64,000 nt of DNA from positions 124,001-188,000 of the forward strand of contig NZ_SIXF01000007.1 of assembly GCF_004310665.1 (NCBI RefSeq), read 5' to 3'. Of the stretch, positions 55,801-63,769 are shown piece after piece. This stretch comes from Pedobacter kyonggii. GTDB lineage: Bacteria; Bacteroidota; Bacteroidia; Sphingobacteriales; Sphingobacteriaceae. The position numbers and the translations under genes were made by a program. Position 1 is the first letter of the stretch. The number at the start of each line of letters is the position of its first letter. The notes beneath the pieces are model-generated. The model did not search any database. It saw only the letters and a program-made list of their open reading frames with translations, and was not told where the DNA came from.

Positions 55801-56290
55801 AGTTAAAAAGACAGATATAGATATTTCCAGATCATGGCAGGCCAAATTCGATCCTGCTTATGCTGGCCCATCAAAACCTGTCATTTTTAACAACTTAACC
55901 GATTGGACATTAAATGACGATAGCTTGGTTAAATATTATTCTGGAACTGCAACCTATAGCAAAAACTTCACCTTCAACGGAGATCTTAAAAATAAAATCT
56001 GGCTTGATTTAGGCGAATTCTCCAGTATTGCCGAAGTAAAAATCAATGGAATAAACTGCGGTACATTGTGGACTGCTCCGCACCGTTTAGAAATCAGTAA
56101 GGCCATTAAAAAAGGCGAGAACCAAATTACCATCGAAGTGACAAATACCTGGGCTAACCGTTTAATAGGCGATAACAAATTGCCAGAAAATAAAAGAATT
56201 ACCAAAACAACTGCACCTTTCCGGTTGGAAGGTAAAGCTTTAAATCCTGCAGGATTATTAGGGCCAGTAGTGATACAAGTGGAAGAGTAA
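52847..56290 (+). CDS. GH106 alpha-L-rhamnosidase
   Basis: Exported rhamnosidase, 1147 residues, a typical family length. Signal peptide ends LLAQ. It begins with the family opening KPWVFWYWVKGAVSKAGITA, then a discoidin-like sandwich (FTCRTVTIKVSGNNYQ), a catalytic barrel with FHVDSWECGSQNWSPVFKAE near 440-460 and MLDAISGAHIYGKN, and a C-terminal jelly roll (IWLDLGEFSSIAEVKINGIN). In Bacteroides the GH106 enzyme removes rhamnose from the RG-II chain, and other members act on RG-I; either fits. It is the largest degradative enzyme here and the fourth rhamnosidase. An R3-derived fragment lies upstream, so the promoter is not clear. Confidence 0.9.
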   Translation: MKFRFSKVLIFMLLFCFGFSANLLAQQNKSAKPWVFWYWVKGAVSKAGITADLEAMKSNGISGAYLMSIQGPDKTPVYSPPAVQLTPEWWQMVEFAMSEAKRLNLKLGMHVSDGFALAGGPWITPELSMQKVVWSKINIRNTATKINLPQPESKENYYKDIAVYAYPSTIGEGISTRTVVPKITASNGADATGLVQPGNKKNFGSNEPCYIQYEFEKPFTCRTVTIKVSGNNYQAQRLAIEVSDDGKNFRSVGRLEAPRHGWQDTDEDVTHSIVPTTAKFFRFIYDKKGSEPGSEDLDAAKWKPSLKLVNLELSSEAQLNQFEGKNGSVWRISKRSSEAEIAKKLCVPLNKIINLTDKLNPDGTLNWKAPKGNWTILRIGHTSTGHTNATGGGGKGLECDKFNPEAVKLQFDNWYGEALKHGGPEIAKKVLSVFHVDSWECGSQNWSPVFKAEFLKRRGYDLTPYLPIMTGLPVENVSVSENFLYDVRKTISELVVDQFYKTLAKLAKDQGVTFTAESIAPTMMSDGLMHYKTVDVPMGEFWLNSPTHDKPNDMLDAISGAHIYGKNIIQAEAFTTVRMDWNESPANMKTLQDRNYALGINKLVYHVFTHNPWTDRKPGMTLDGVGLYFQRDQTWWKAGKAWVDYAERTQNLLQQGKPVVDIAVFTGEELPRRSILPDRLVETLPGIFGAAVVEAEQKRLANVGEPLRQIPAGVTHSANMADPENWVNPLRGYAYDSFNPDVLSTAMVKDGNVVFERNATYKILVIPGNMKMNPNYQYMSYSTVKKLSALIKAGAKVIIGDKPLYQSGLKQVNKTAFDRIVEEIWEGNFESYKNNGRPVYKKKLGLGPVFKAPFYGETFDALGLERDFDVNDEIDNKAGRSYAKGIGYAHRIDGEKEIYFITNQENRKREVYLTLRNGKKTVKTYDAVSNTWFTLHRVNNTIAGTSLNLTMYPNQSIFVILDTPGVYSFYSESAEKELRDAKGKKVKKTDIDISRSWQAKFDPAYAGPSKPVIFNNLTDWTLNDDSLVKYYSGTATYSKNFTFNGDLKNKIWLDLGEFSSIAEVKINGINCGTLWTAPHRLEISKAIKKGENQITIEVTNTWANRLIGDNKLPENKRITKTTAPFRLEGKALNPAGLLGPVVIQVEE

Positions 56291-56315
56291 ATGGAAATTT
56301 AATATTTCAAAATAA

Positions 56316-56906
56316 ATGAAAAAAATAATTGTATTAATTCTGGCTTTTACCCAAACTATTGTTTACGCTCAACAAAAGAAAGTAAAGGATAATTTTAATG
56401 TCCAGATCAGGTTAGAAAAGGGCGATTTAAATAAAGATGGTTTGATCGACAAAACCGTAATTATGATGGATACGATAGATACAGCGGTTCCATTAAGGTT
56501 ACAAATATTTTTTTTACAGCCAAATAAGAAATTTAAATTGGTTTTCTCTTCAACTGATGTAATTGAACCCCAATATGTAAATGGTGTACATACTAAAAAT
56601 CAAATCCCTTATTTTTTTATTGAAAACGGATTTTTATTAATGAACACTGAAAAAAATGATGTTCGCTTAGCGTATAAATTCAGCTACAAAAATGGAACTT
56701 TTCAGTTGATTAAAGTCTCTAGTGTAGTTTATGATGGGAAAAATTCGACAACCGAGACTGTATTTAATCTCTTAACAGGAGTGAGAACGGAAACTACAAT
56801 GTTATTGGGTTCCGAAAAAATCTTAAAGAAAAATACAAAGAAAATAATGATCAGGCCATTACCTACCCTTCAGAATCTAAGGACTTTTGGCAATAAATTA
56901 GATTAA
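56316..56906 (+). CDS. Small exported protein of unknown function
   Basis: Not recognised. 196 residues with a signal peptide ending VYAQ near 19. The GDLNKDGLIDKTVIMMD segment near 38-54 looks like an EF-hand-like or VCBS-like calcium loop (DxNxDGxxD), a motif common in secreted Bacteroidetes proteins. The remainder is beta-rich, with IFFLQPNKKFKLVFSSTDV and LAYKFSYKNGTFQLIK. It sits 25 bases after the GH106 stop and 37 before the GH127 ATG, so is co-transcribed. A binding or stabilising role for a pectin-degrading enzyme is possible but not shown. Confidence 0.7.
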   Translation: MKKIIVLILAFTQTIVYAQQKKVKDNFNVQIRLEKGDLNKDGLIDKTVIMMDTIDTAVPLRLQIFFLQPNKKFKLVFSSTDVIEPQYVNGVHTKNQIPYFFIENGFLLMNTEKNDVRLAYKFSYKNGTFQLIKVSSVVYDGKNSTTETVFNLLTGVRTETTMLLGSEKILKKNTKKIMIRPLPTLQNLRTFGNKLD

Positions 56907-56943
56907 TAACAAGAAACATTTGCAGTTTAAAAACTAAAAAATA

Positions 56944-59007
56944 ATGAAAAAGCTACCCCATATAACCAAAAATTTTGTCCTGCAGACTTTACGACTTCAG
57001 GTAATTATTTGTGTAACGCTTTTTCTAACGTTAAGCGCTAAAGCACAAGACAAACCTTTGGTTAATACGTCAAATTCGCCTTATGCGAAATTGCACAGCA
57101 TCAATATGGCGGATGTAACCTGGACAAAAGGATTTTGGGCCGACCGCTTTAAAGTGGCCACCGAAACGATGGTACCCAATATGTGGGCCATTTATAACGA
57201 TCCGAAGATCAGTCATGCTTTTGAAAATTTCAAAATTGCAGCAGGTTTAGATACAGGCTCTCATGCTGGTCCATCTTTCCATGATGGCGATTATTATAAA
57301 ACTTTGGAGGCTGTAGCTGTTTTATATGCTTCAACCAAAAACCCAAAACTGAACGAAATGATGGATATAGCCATTGTGGTAATCGGTAAATCGCAACGCG
57401 ACGATGGCTACATCTATACCAAAGCAATGATTGAGCAGCGCAAAACGGGCTCTAAAAACCAGTTTCAGGATAGGTTGAGCTTTGAATCGTATAATATAGG
57501 CCATTTAATGACAGCTGGCTGCATCCATTACCGTGCAACTGGAAAAACTACTTTGCTCAACATTGCTAAAAAAGCGACAGATTATCTGTATAATTTCTAT
57601 AAATCTGCTTCACCAACATTGGCACGAAATGCCATTTGTCCATCGCATTATATGGGCGTGGTAGAAATGTACCGCACTACGAAAGATCCCCGGTATTTAG
57701 AACTGGCACAGCATTTAATTGCCATAAAAGGTAAAATTAATGACGGAACGGACGACAACCAGGATCGTATCCCATTTTTGCAGCAAACGAAAGCCATGGG
57801 GCATGCTGTAAGGGCTAATTACTTGTATGCCGGGGTAGCAGATTTATATGCTGAAACAGGTAAGGATTCTCTTTTAAAAACATTGAATTTAATGTGGGAT
57901 GATGTCAATCAGCACAAAATGTACATTACGGGCGGCTGTGGCTCGCTTTATGATGGAACTTCGCCCGATGGCACATCCTATAATCCGGCCGATGTGCAGA
58001 AAATCCACCAGGCTTTCGGTCGTGATTTTCAATTGCCCAATTTTACTGCGCATAACGAAACCTGCGCCAACATTGGTAACGTACTTTGGAACTGGCGCAT
58101 GTTGCAGATTACCGGTGATGCCAAATATGCTGATGTAATGGAACTGGCTTTGCACAATAGCGTTCTATCTGGAATCAGTTTGGATGGAAAAAACTTTTTA
58201 TACACCAATCCTTTGGCACAGTCAGACGATTTACCTTTTAAACAACGCTGGTCGAAAGATAGGGTGCCTTATATCGCATTATCCAATTGCTGTCCACCAA
58301 ACGTAGTCAGAACGATTGTAGAAGTTAGTGATTATGCCTACAGTACTTCAGATAAAGGATTGTGGTTTAATTTATTTGGCGGCAATAACCTCAATACTAC
58401 TTTAAGTAATGGTCAGAAAATTTCTTTGTCGCAAGAAACCAATTATCCCTGGGATGGGAAGATCAAAATCAGCATTAAGGAAATAGGGAATAAAGCTTAT
58501 TCACTATTTTTGAGAATCCCTTCGTGGACACATGACGCACAGGTCACAATCAATGGAAAAACTGAAAATCTTAAAGCCGTTTCCGGAACTTATGCAGAAA
58601 TCAGTCGCGTTTGGAGAAAAGGCGATATAATAGAATTAAACCTCCCTATGGATGCCACTTTGATTGAAGCTAATCCTTTGGTTGAAGAAAACAGGAACCA
58701 GGTAGCGGTAAAACGCGGACCAATTGTTTACTGCCTGGAATCGACAGATTTACCCGGCAAAAGTATTTTTAATGCTTTTATTCCGGCTTCAACCAAATTT
58801 GAGGTCCAGCCAATTAATATCGATGGTGCCGCAATGATGAGTTTAGTAGGAAATGCAAAAATAGTAACGACAAACAATTGGAAAAATGTGTTGTACAGGC
58901 CGATTGAAGATAAAAATACAACAACAGAAATTAAACTGGTGCCATACTTTGCATGGGGAAACAGAGGGCATTCAGAAATGTCGGTATGGCTGCCGGTGAG
59001 TAGATAA
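56944..59007 (+). CDS. GH127 beta-L-arabinofuranosidase (DUF1680)
   Basis: Exported retaining glycosidase, 687 residues, that uses a Cys nucleophile and zinc. Signal peptide ends AKAQ. The (alpha/alpha)6 barrel carries the family residues: E372 and C374 in HNETCANIGN, and C449 (nucleophile) with C450 in SNCCPPNV, matching the Cys417/Cys418 arrangement of the Bifidobacterium enzyme. The start TWTKGFWADRFKVATETMVP and FHDGDYYKTLEAVA also match. RG-II loci in Bacteroides contain GH127 members acting on an arabinose side group. Specificity for beta-L-arabinofuranose is family knowledge; other GH127 members act on related sugars. Confidence 0.92.
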   Translation: MKKLPHITKNFVLQTLRLQVIICVTLFLTLSAKAQDKPLVNTSNSPYAKLHSINMADVTWTKGFWADRFKVATETMVPNMWAIYNDPKISHAFENFKIAAGLDTGSHAGPSFHDGDYYKTLEAVAVLYASTKNPKLNEMMDIAIVVIGKSQRDDGYIYTKAMIEQRKTGSKNQFQDRLSFESYNIGHLMTAGCIHYRATGKTTLLNIAKKATDYLYNFYKSASPTLARNAICPSHYMGVVEMYRTTKDPRYLELAQHLIAIKGKINDGTDDNQDRIPFLQQTKAMGHAVRANYLYAGVADLYAETGKDSLLKTLNLMWDDVNQHKMYITGGCGSLYDGTSPDGTSYNPADVQKIHQAFGRDFQLPNFTAHNETCANIGNVLWNWRMLQITGDAKYADVMELALHNSVLSGISLDGKNFLYTNPLAQSDDLPFKQRWSKDRVPYIALSNCCPPNVVRTIVEVSDYAYSTSDKGLWFNLFGGNNLNTTLSNGQKISLSQETNYPWDGKIKISIKEIGNKAYSLFLRIPSWTHDAQVTINGKTENLKAVSGTYAEISRVWRKGDIIELNLPMDATLIEANPLVEENRNQVAVKRGPIVYCLESTDLPGKSIFNAFIPASTKFEVQPINIDGAAMMSLVGNAKIVTTNNWKNVLYRPIEDKNTTTEIKLVPYFAWGNRGHSEMSVWLPVSR

Positions 59008-59019
59008 TGTAATAGGGGG

Positions 59020-59128
59020 TGTCATTCCCAACTTGATTGGGAACCACGAAGTGCTCATCGGAGATAATCCTAATGCCTTGGTAGGGGCTGTAGGTTGCAT
59101 TAAGATTCCCGCCTGCGCGGGAATGACG
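59020..59128. repeat. Palindromic repeat, family R2 (copy e)
   Basis: TGTCATTCCCAACTTGATTG to GCCTGCGCGGGAATGACG with a longer interior (GGGAACCACGAAGTGCTC). Its ATGACG end (59123-59128) is in frame with the following gene but is not the best start. Confidence 0.75.
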
Positions 59129-59155
59129 AATATTTTTAAAGCAGAAAAAACAAAA

Positions 59156-60583
59156 ATGAAACTAAAACTCTTCATATTCCTAAACTTCGCATGTTGCCTC
59201 ATCGCATCAGCCATGGTAAAGCCTGCGTCGATTTTTACCGATCACATGGTGTTACAACAACAAAGCAATGTTGCCATATGGGGCTGGGCCAAACCCGCTA
59301 CCAAGGTAAAAATCAATACCTCCTGGAACAAACAGCACTATACCGTTATTACTGATCAGGCCGGTAAATGGAAAATAAAAATTGAGACTCCATCAGCCGG
59401 AGGCCCATATCATATTGAATTAAATGATGGTGAAAAACTTGTCCTGACCGATATTCTAATTGGTGAAGTTTGGTTCTGTGGTGGCCAATCAAACATGGAA
59501 ATGCCCATGAAAGGTTTTAAAAGTCAGCCGATAATTGGTTCCAATGAGGTCATTCTAAAATCTACCAATAAAAACATCAGGCTTTACACTGTTCCGCGTT
59601 CTTCCATCACCGAACGACAAGAAAACAGCAAGGCTTCGCAATGGAAATTAGCTGCGCCAGAAACCGTTGCCAATTTTAGCGCAACCGCTTATTACTTTGG
59701 TTCCTTATTAAACGAAATGTTAAATGTTCCTATCGGGATCATCAACGATAGTTATGGCGGTTCTACAATTGAGGCTTGGATGTCGCCCGAGGATTTAAAA
59801 GCATTCCCCGAGGTTAAAATCCCCTCAAAAACCGACAGTATAAAAGAAGTAAGCAGAACGCCCACAACGTTATACAATGGCATGCTTTCTCCTGTAATCG
59901 GTTATGGCATAAAAGGTGCCATTTGGTATCAGGGCGAATCAAATTATGAACGTCCAGACCGCTACGAGGATTTATTCCCTGCGATGGTTTCTTCCTGGAG
60001 AAAAAATTGGGATAATGGCGATTTTCCTTTCTATTATGCGCAAATCGCGCCATACAACTATGCCCAATTGCCGCCTTATCATGTTGGTGGGAAATTTAAC
60101 TCGGCCTTTTTACGGGATGCACAACGTAAATCCCTAACTAAAATTCCAAATTCGGGGATGGCAGTTTTAATGGATATCGGCGAGGAAAAGTCAATCCATC
60201 CAGCAAACAAAAAACAGGGCGGAACCCGTTTGGCTTATCTGGCCTTGTCTCAAACTTATGGTATAAAAGGTTTTGGTGCATTAAGCCCTAATTACGAATC
60301 ATTTACTGTCGAAAAGAATACTGCTGTGATCAAGTTTCAAAATGTATCAAACGGGTTAACTGCTTTTGGTAAAGAACTATCTTTATTCGAAATTGCTGGC
60401 GCCGATAAGAAATTTTATCCAGCAAAAGCGGCTATAAAAGGAAGCAGCATAACGGTTTCTGCTCCCGAAGTTAAAGCACCTGCAGCCATTCGCTACGCTT
60501 TCAAAGATTTTGTAACCGGCGATTTATTTGGGAACGATGGCTTACCCGTTTCCTCATTCCGTACAGATGATTGGGAGAATTAA
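59156..60583 (+). CDS. SGNH-type carbohydrate acetylesterase (copy 2)
   Basis: Exported acetylesterase, 475 residues, paralogue of the one at 17120. ATG at 59156 gives a signal peptide (LFIFLNFACCLIASA); the frame back to 59033 is translated repeat R2e. Motifs: CGGQSNMEMPM with nucleophile Ser, GAIWYQGESNY, and late SIHPANK. The residue before IHP, usually the catalytic Asp, is Ser here, unlike the DLHP of copy 1, so activity or the identity of the third catalytic residue should be questioned. It precedes the DUF5703 gene by ten bases. Substrate is probably acetylated pectin fragments. Confidence 0.82.
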   Translation: MKLKLFIFLNFACCLIASAMVKPASIFTDHMVLQQQSNVAIWGWAKPATKVKINTSWNKQHYTVITDQAGKWKIKIETPSAGGPYHIELNDGEKLVLTDILIGEVWFCGGQSNMEMPMKGFKSQPIIGSNEVILKSTNKNIRLYTVPRSSITERQENSKASQWKLAAPETVANFSATAYYFGSLLNEMLNVPIGIINDSYGGSTIEAWMSPEDLKAFPEVKIPSKTDSIKEVSRTPTTLYNGMLSPVIGYGIKGAIWYQGESNYERPDRYEDLFPAMVSSWRKNWDNGDFPFYYAQIAPYNYAQLPPYHVGGKFNSAFLRDAQRKSLTKIPNSGMAVLMDIGEEKSIHPANKKQGGTRLAYLALSQTYGIKGFGALSPNYESFTVEKNTAVIKFQNVSNGLTAFGKELSLFEIAGADKKFYPAKAAIKGSSITVSAPEVKAPAAIRYAFKDFVTGDLFGNDGLPVSSFRTDDWEN

Positions 60584-60593
60584 TAATTATAAA

Positions 60594-63500
60594 ATGAATT
60601 TTACCACGAAGACACTAAAAGCACAAAGTATTTCATTTAGGGCCTCAAATGCCCTAATATGTCTTATATGGTCAAAGTTTTTGAACCACGCCTTAGGTAT
60701 CCTCAGCTTCCTTAGGTGGTCAAATACCACAAGCCAAAAAACATTAACCACAAAGGCAGAAAGCACACAAAGTATTTCTTTTAGAAACTTAAATGTTCTT
60801 ATATATCTTATATGGTCAAAGTTTTTGAACCACGCCTCAGGTATCCTCAGCTTCCTTAGGTGGTCAAATACCACAGTCCAAAAAACATTAACCACAAAGG
60901 CAGAAAGCACACAAAGTATTTCTTTTAGAAACTTAAATGTTCTTATATATCTTATATGGTCAAAGTTTTTGAACCATGCCTCAGGTATCCTCAGCTTCCT
61001 TAGGTGGTCAAATACCACAGTCCAAAAAACATTAACCACAAAGGCAGAAAGCACACAAAGTATTTCTTTTAGAAACTTAAATGTTCTTATATATCTTATA
61101 TGGTCAAAGTTTTTGAACCATGCCTTAGGTATCCTCAGCTTCCTTAGGTGGTCAAATACCACAAGCCAAAAAACATTAACCACAAAGGCAGAAAGCACAC
61201 AAAGTATTTCTTTTAGAAACTTAAATGTTCTTATATATCTTATATGGTCAAAGTTTTTGAACCATGCCTTAGGTATCCTCAGCTTCCTTAGGTGGTCAAA
61301 TACCACAGTCCAAAAAACATTAACCACAAAGGCACAAAGCACACTAAGTATTTCATTTAGCAACTTAAATGTTCTTACATGGTCAAAAAACCTCAACCTT
61401 TTCTTGGTGTGCTCCGTTTCTTTGTGCTTCCTCACCTCAGATGCTTTTTCGCAAGAAAAAGCCTCAAATAACGTTGTTTGGAATACTCAAAGCCTTAATT
61501 CATCAGCATCCATGCCTGTAGGTGGCGGCGATATCAGCCTTAACCTCTGGGTAGAAAATGGTAATGTTTACCTCTATCTATCCAAAAGCGGTACCTTCGA
61601 CGAAAACAATACCTTACTTAAACTTGGTCGTGTAAAACTCAAATTATCCCCAAACCCTTTCCAGGGGAAATCATTTAAACAAGAACTGATTTTAAAAGAT
61701 GGTTACGCGCAGATCTCAGGTTCAAATGGTAAATTAAATACAAAAATCAATGTTTGGGTAGATGTTTTTAATCCTGTTATTCATTTAGACATTAAATCCA
61801 GCCAAAATACCTTAACAGAAGCCAGTTACGAAAGCTGGCGCTTTGAAGACCGCATTACAAAGGGCAAAGAGAACAACCAAAATTCGTATAAATGGGCACC
61901 TAAGGGCATTGTAAAAACCTTTAAAGATGAAATTGCGTTTAAAAACAATGCCATTCAATTTTACCATCAAAATAAACCCGAAACTGTATTCGATATTACG
62001 GTGAAACAGCAAGGTCTTGATGATAGAAAGGCCGAATTGTTCAATCCGCTAAAAAACCTGATTTTCGGTGGCTCAATGCAGGGCGATAACCTGTTTCCGG
62101 TAGGGAATTGTGAAGGCATCTATTTAAATACGCCTTTTAAAGCCTGGACGCTGAAAAGTAAAAAACCTTCAAATTCTACCAACATTACCATTACTTTAAA
62201 TACGGCTACAACAGAATCAATTTCTGATTGGGAAAAACAGTTAACTTCATTAAAAATCAACAACAATCATAAATCCAGTATAAAATGGTGGAATGATTAC
62301 TTTGAAAAGAGTTTCATTTACATCAATTCGAAAGATGAATCAGCCAATCAATCGGCTAAAAATTATCAGCTGTTCAGGTATATGTTGGGTTGCAATGCCT
62401 TTGGCAAATACCCCACGAAATTTAATGGCGGTTTATTTACCTTCGATCCACAACTTACTGATACGGCACTGAAATATACACCCGATTTCAGGAACTGGGG
62501 AGGAGGAACGCACACCGCACAAAACCAACGTTTAGTCTATTGGCCGATGTTAAAAAGCGGCGACTTTGAAATGATGAAACCTCAGTTCGATTTCTATCTG
62601 GATTTGTTGAAAAATGCTGAAATCAGAACCCAATCTGCCTGGGGGCACAATGGCGCCAGTTTTACAGAGCAATTGGAAAATTTCGGATTACCAAATCCAG
62701 CAGAATATGGTTGGAAACGTCCTGCCGATTTTAACAAAGGCATGGAACACAATGCCTGGTTAGAATATGAGTGGGATACTGTTTTAGAATTTTGTATGAT
62801 GATTTTGGAAACAGAAAGGTATAATGGCAATAACATCGAAAAATATCTTCCATTGATTGAAAGTTCACTTACCTTTTTCAAAGAGCACTACACTTATTTA
62901 GCCAAACAACGTGGTGCGAAAGCTTTAGATGCCGATGGACATTTAGTTCTGTATCCTGGGTCTGCTGCCGAAACCTATAAAATGGCCTACAATTCCACCT
63001 CAACCATTATTGCACTAAAAACCGTTTTGGAAAGACTTCTGGAGCGTCCCAATTTATCTGAAAAGCAAAAATCGGAATGGGAAACCATGCTAAAAACCAT
63101 TCCACCCATCAGTTTTAGGGCATTTGACGGTCGCACCACGATTGCTCCGGCAAAACTTTGGGAGCGCATTAACAATACCGAAAGTCCGCAGTTGTATCCT
63201 GTCTATCCATGGGGCATTTATGGAATTGGTAAACCTGGTTTAGACACCGCTATCAATACCTTTAAATACGATACTGATGTATTGAAATTCCGCAGTTATA
63301 TAGGCTGGAAACAGGATAATATTTTTGCAGCAAGATTAGGTTTAACTGAAGATGCTGCAAAATTAACCAACGCAAAGTTAAAAGACTCGGGAAGGAGATT
63401 CCCGGCATTCTGGGGACCAGGCTTTGACTGGACGCCAGACCATAATTGGGGCGGCTCCGGTATGATCGGTTTACAGGAAATGCTGATGCAGGTAGACGGA

Positions 63501-63668
63501 AAAAAGATTTATCTTTACCCTGCATGGCCTAAAGAGTGGGATGTACATTTCAAGCTCTATGCGCCTTATCAAACCACCGTTGAAGGCACTTTAAAAGATG
63601 GAAAATTAATAGATTTAAAGGTATTTCCGGAATCAAGGAAAGCAGATGTAATTAATATGATTAAATAA
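60594..63668 (+). CDS. DUF5703 (GH95-like) protein with 144-bp tandem repeats at its 5' end
   Basis: Predicted six-hairpin glycosidase-like protein, 1024 residues as read from the ATG at 60594. Residues 294 on match the DUF5703 N-terminal region (VVWNTQSLNSSASMPVGGGD, LSKSGTFDENNTLLKLGRVK), and the C-terminal (alpha/alpha)6 part includes GGLFTFDP, QNQRLVYWPMLKSGDF, NGASFTEQLENFG and GPGFDWTPDHNWGGSG, related in layout to GH95 fucosidases. Residues about 4-265 are translated tandem repeats and are not homologous to anything I know. A signal-like stretch lies only at about 267-286 (LFLVCSVSLCFLTSDAFSQ), so the original start is lost or a non-ATG codon near 61385-61400 is used. Substrate likely fucose- or galactose-type residues; inferred. 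Confidence 0.68.
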   Translation: MNFTTKTLKAQSISFRASNALICLIWSKFLNHALGILSFLRWSNTTSQKTLTTKAESTQSISFRNLNVLIYLIWSKFLNHASGILSFLRWSNTTVQKTLTTKAESTQSISFRNLNVLIYLIWSKFLNHASGILSFLRWSNTTVQKTLTTKAESTQSISFRNLNVLIYLIWSKFLNHALGILSFLRWSNTTSQKTLTTKAESTQSISFRNLNVLIYLIWSKFLNHALGILSFLRWSNTTVQKTLTTKAQSTLSISFSNLNVLTWSKNLNLFLVCSVSLCFLTSDAFSQEKASNNVVWNTQSLNSSASMPVGGGDISLNLWVENGNVYLYLSKSGTFDENNTLLKLGRVKLKLSPNPFQGKSFKQELILKDGYAQISGSNGKLNTKINVWVDVFNPVIHLDIKSSQNTLTEASYESWRFEDRITKGKENNQNSYKWAPKGIVKTFKDEIAFKNNAIQFYHQNKPETVFDITVKQQGLDDRKAELFNPLKNLIFGGSMQGDNLFPVGNCEGIYLNTPFKAWTLKSKKPSNSTNITITLNTATTESISDWEKQLTSLKINNNHKSSIKWWNDYFEKSFIYINSKDESANQSAKNYQLFRYMLGCNAFGKYPTKFNGGLFTFDPQLTDTALKYTPDFRNWGGGTHTAQNQRLVYWPMLKSGDFEMMKPQFDFYLDLLKNAEIRTQSAWGHNGASFTEQLENFGLPNPAEYGWKRPADFNKGMEHNAWLEYEWDTVLEFCMMILETERYNGNNIEKYLPLIESSLTFFKEHYTYLAKQRGAKALDADGHLVLYPGSAAETYKMAYNSTSTIIALKTVLERLLERPNLSEKQKSEWETMLKTIPPISFRAFDGRTTIAPAKLWERINNTESPQLYPVYPWGIYGIGKPGLDTAINTFKYDTDVLKFRSYIGWKQDNIFAARLGLTEDAAKLTNAKLKDSGRRFPAFWGPGFDWTPDHNWGGSGMIGLQEMLMQVDGKKIYLYPAWPKEWDVHFKLYAPYQTTVEGTLKDGKLIDLKVFPESRKADVINMIK
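60603..61440. repeat. Six tandem repeats of 144 bp
   Basis: Units begin at 60603, 60747, 60891, 61035, 61179 and 61323, each 144 bases apart (48 codons). Units two to five are near-identical; the first and last are more divergent. Each holds ACCACAAAGGCAGAAAGC near its start and CCTCAGCTTCCTTAGGTGG. Because 144 is divisible by three, the + strand frame stays open, and one minus-strand frame is also open. Confidence 0.9.
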
Positions 63669-63675
63669 ATGGTAT

Positions 63676-63741
63676 CGTCTTCCTGAACTTGTTTCAGGAT
63701 CTGAACAACAAGATAGATACTGAACTTAATTCAGCATGACG
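63676..63741. repeat. Palindromic repeat, family R1 (copy d)
   Basis: CGTCTTCCTGAACTTGTTTC to TACTGAACTTAATTCAGCAT and GACG. It ends 28 bases before the final gene. Confidence 0.7.
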
Positions 63742-63769
63742 AACGCTTTAAAATATTTTAAAAAGAAAC

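Noticed and set aside
60587-61435. 282-codon minus-strand open frame over the 144-bp repeats
   Set aside because: It exists because the period is a multiple of three and lacks stops in that frame; it has repeated sequence only and no domain or start signal.
60603-61440. Tandem repeats as a CRISPR array
   Set aside because: The whole 144-bp unit is repeated, with no unique spacers, and there are no cas genes.
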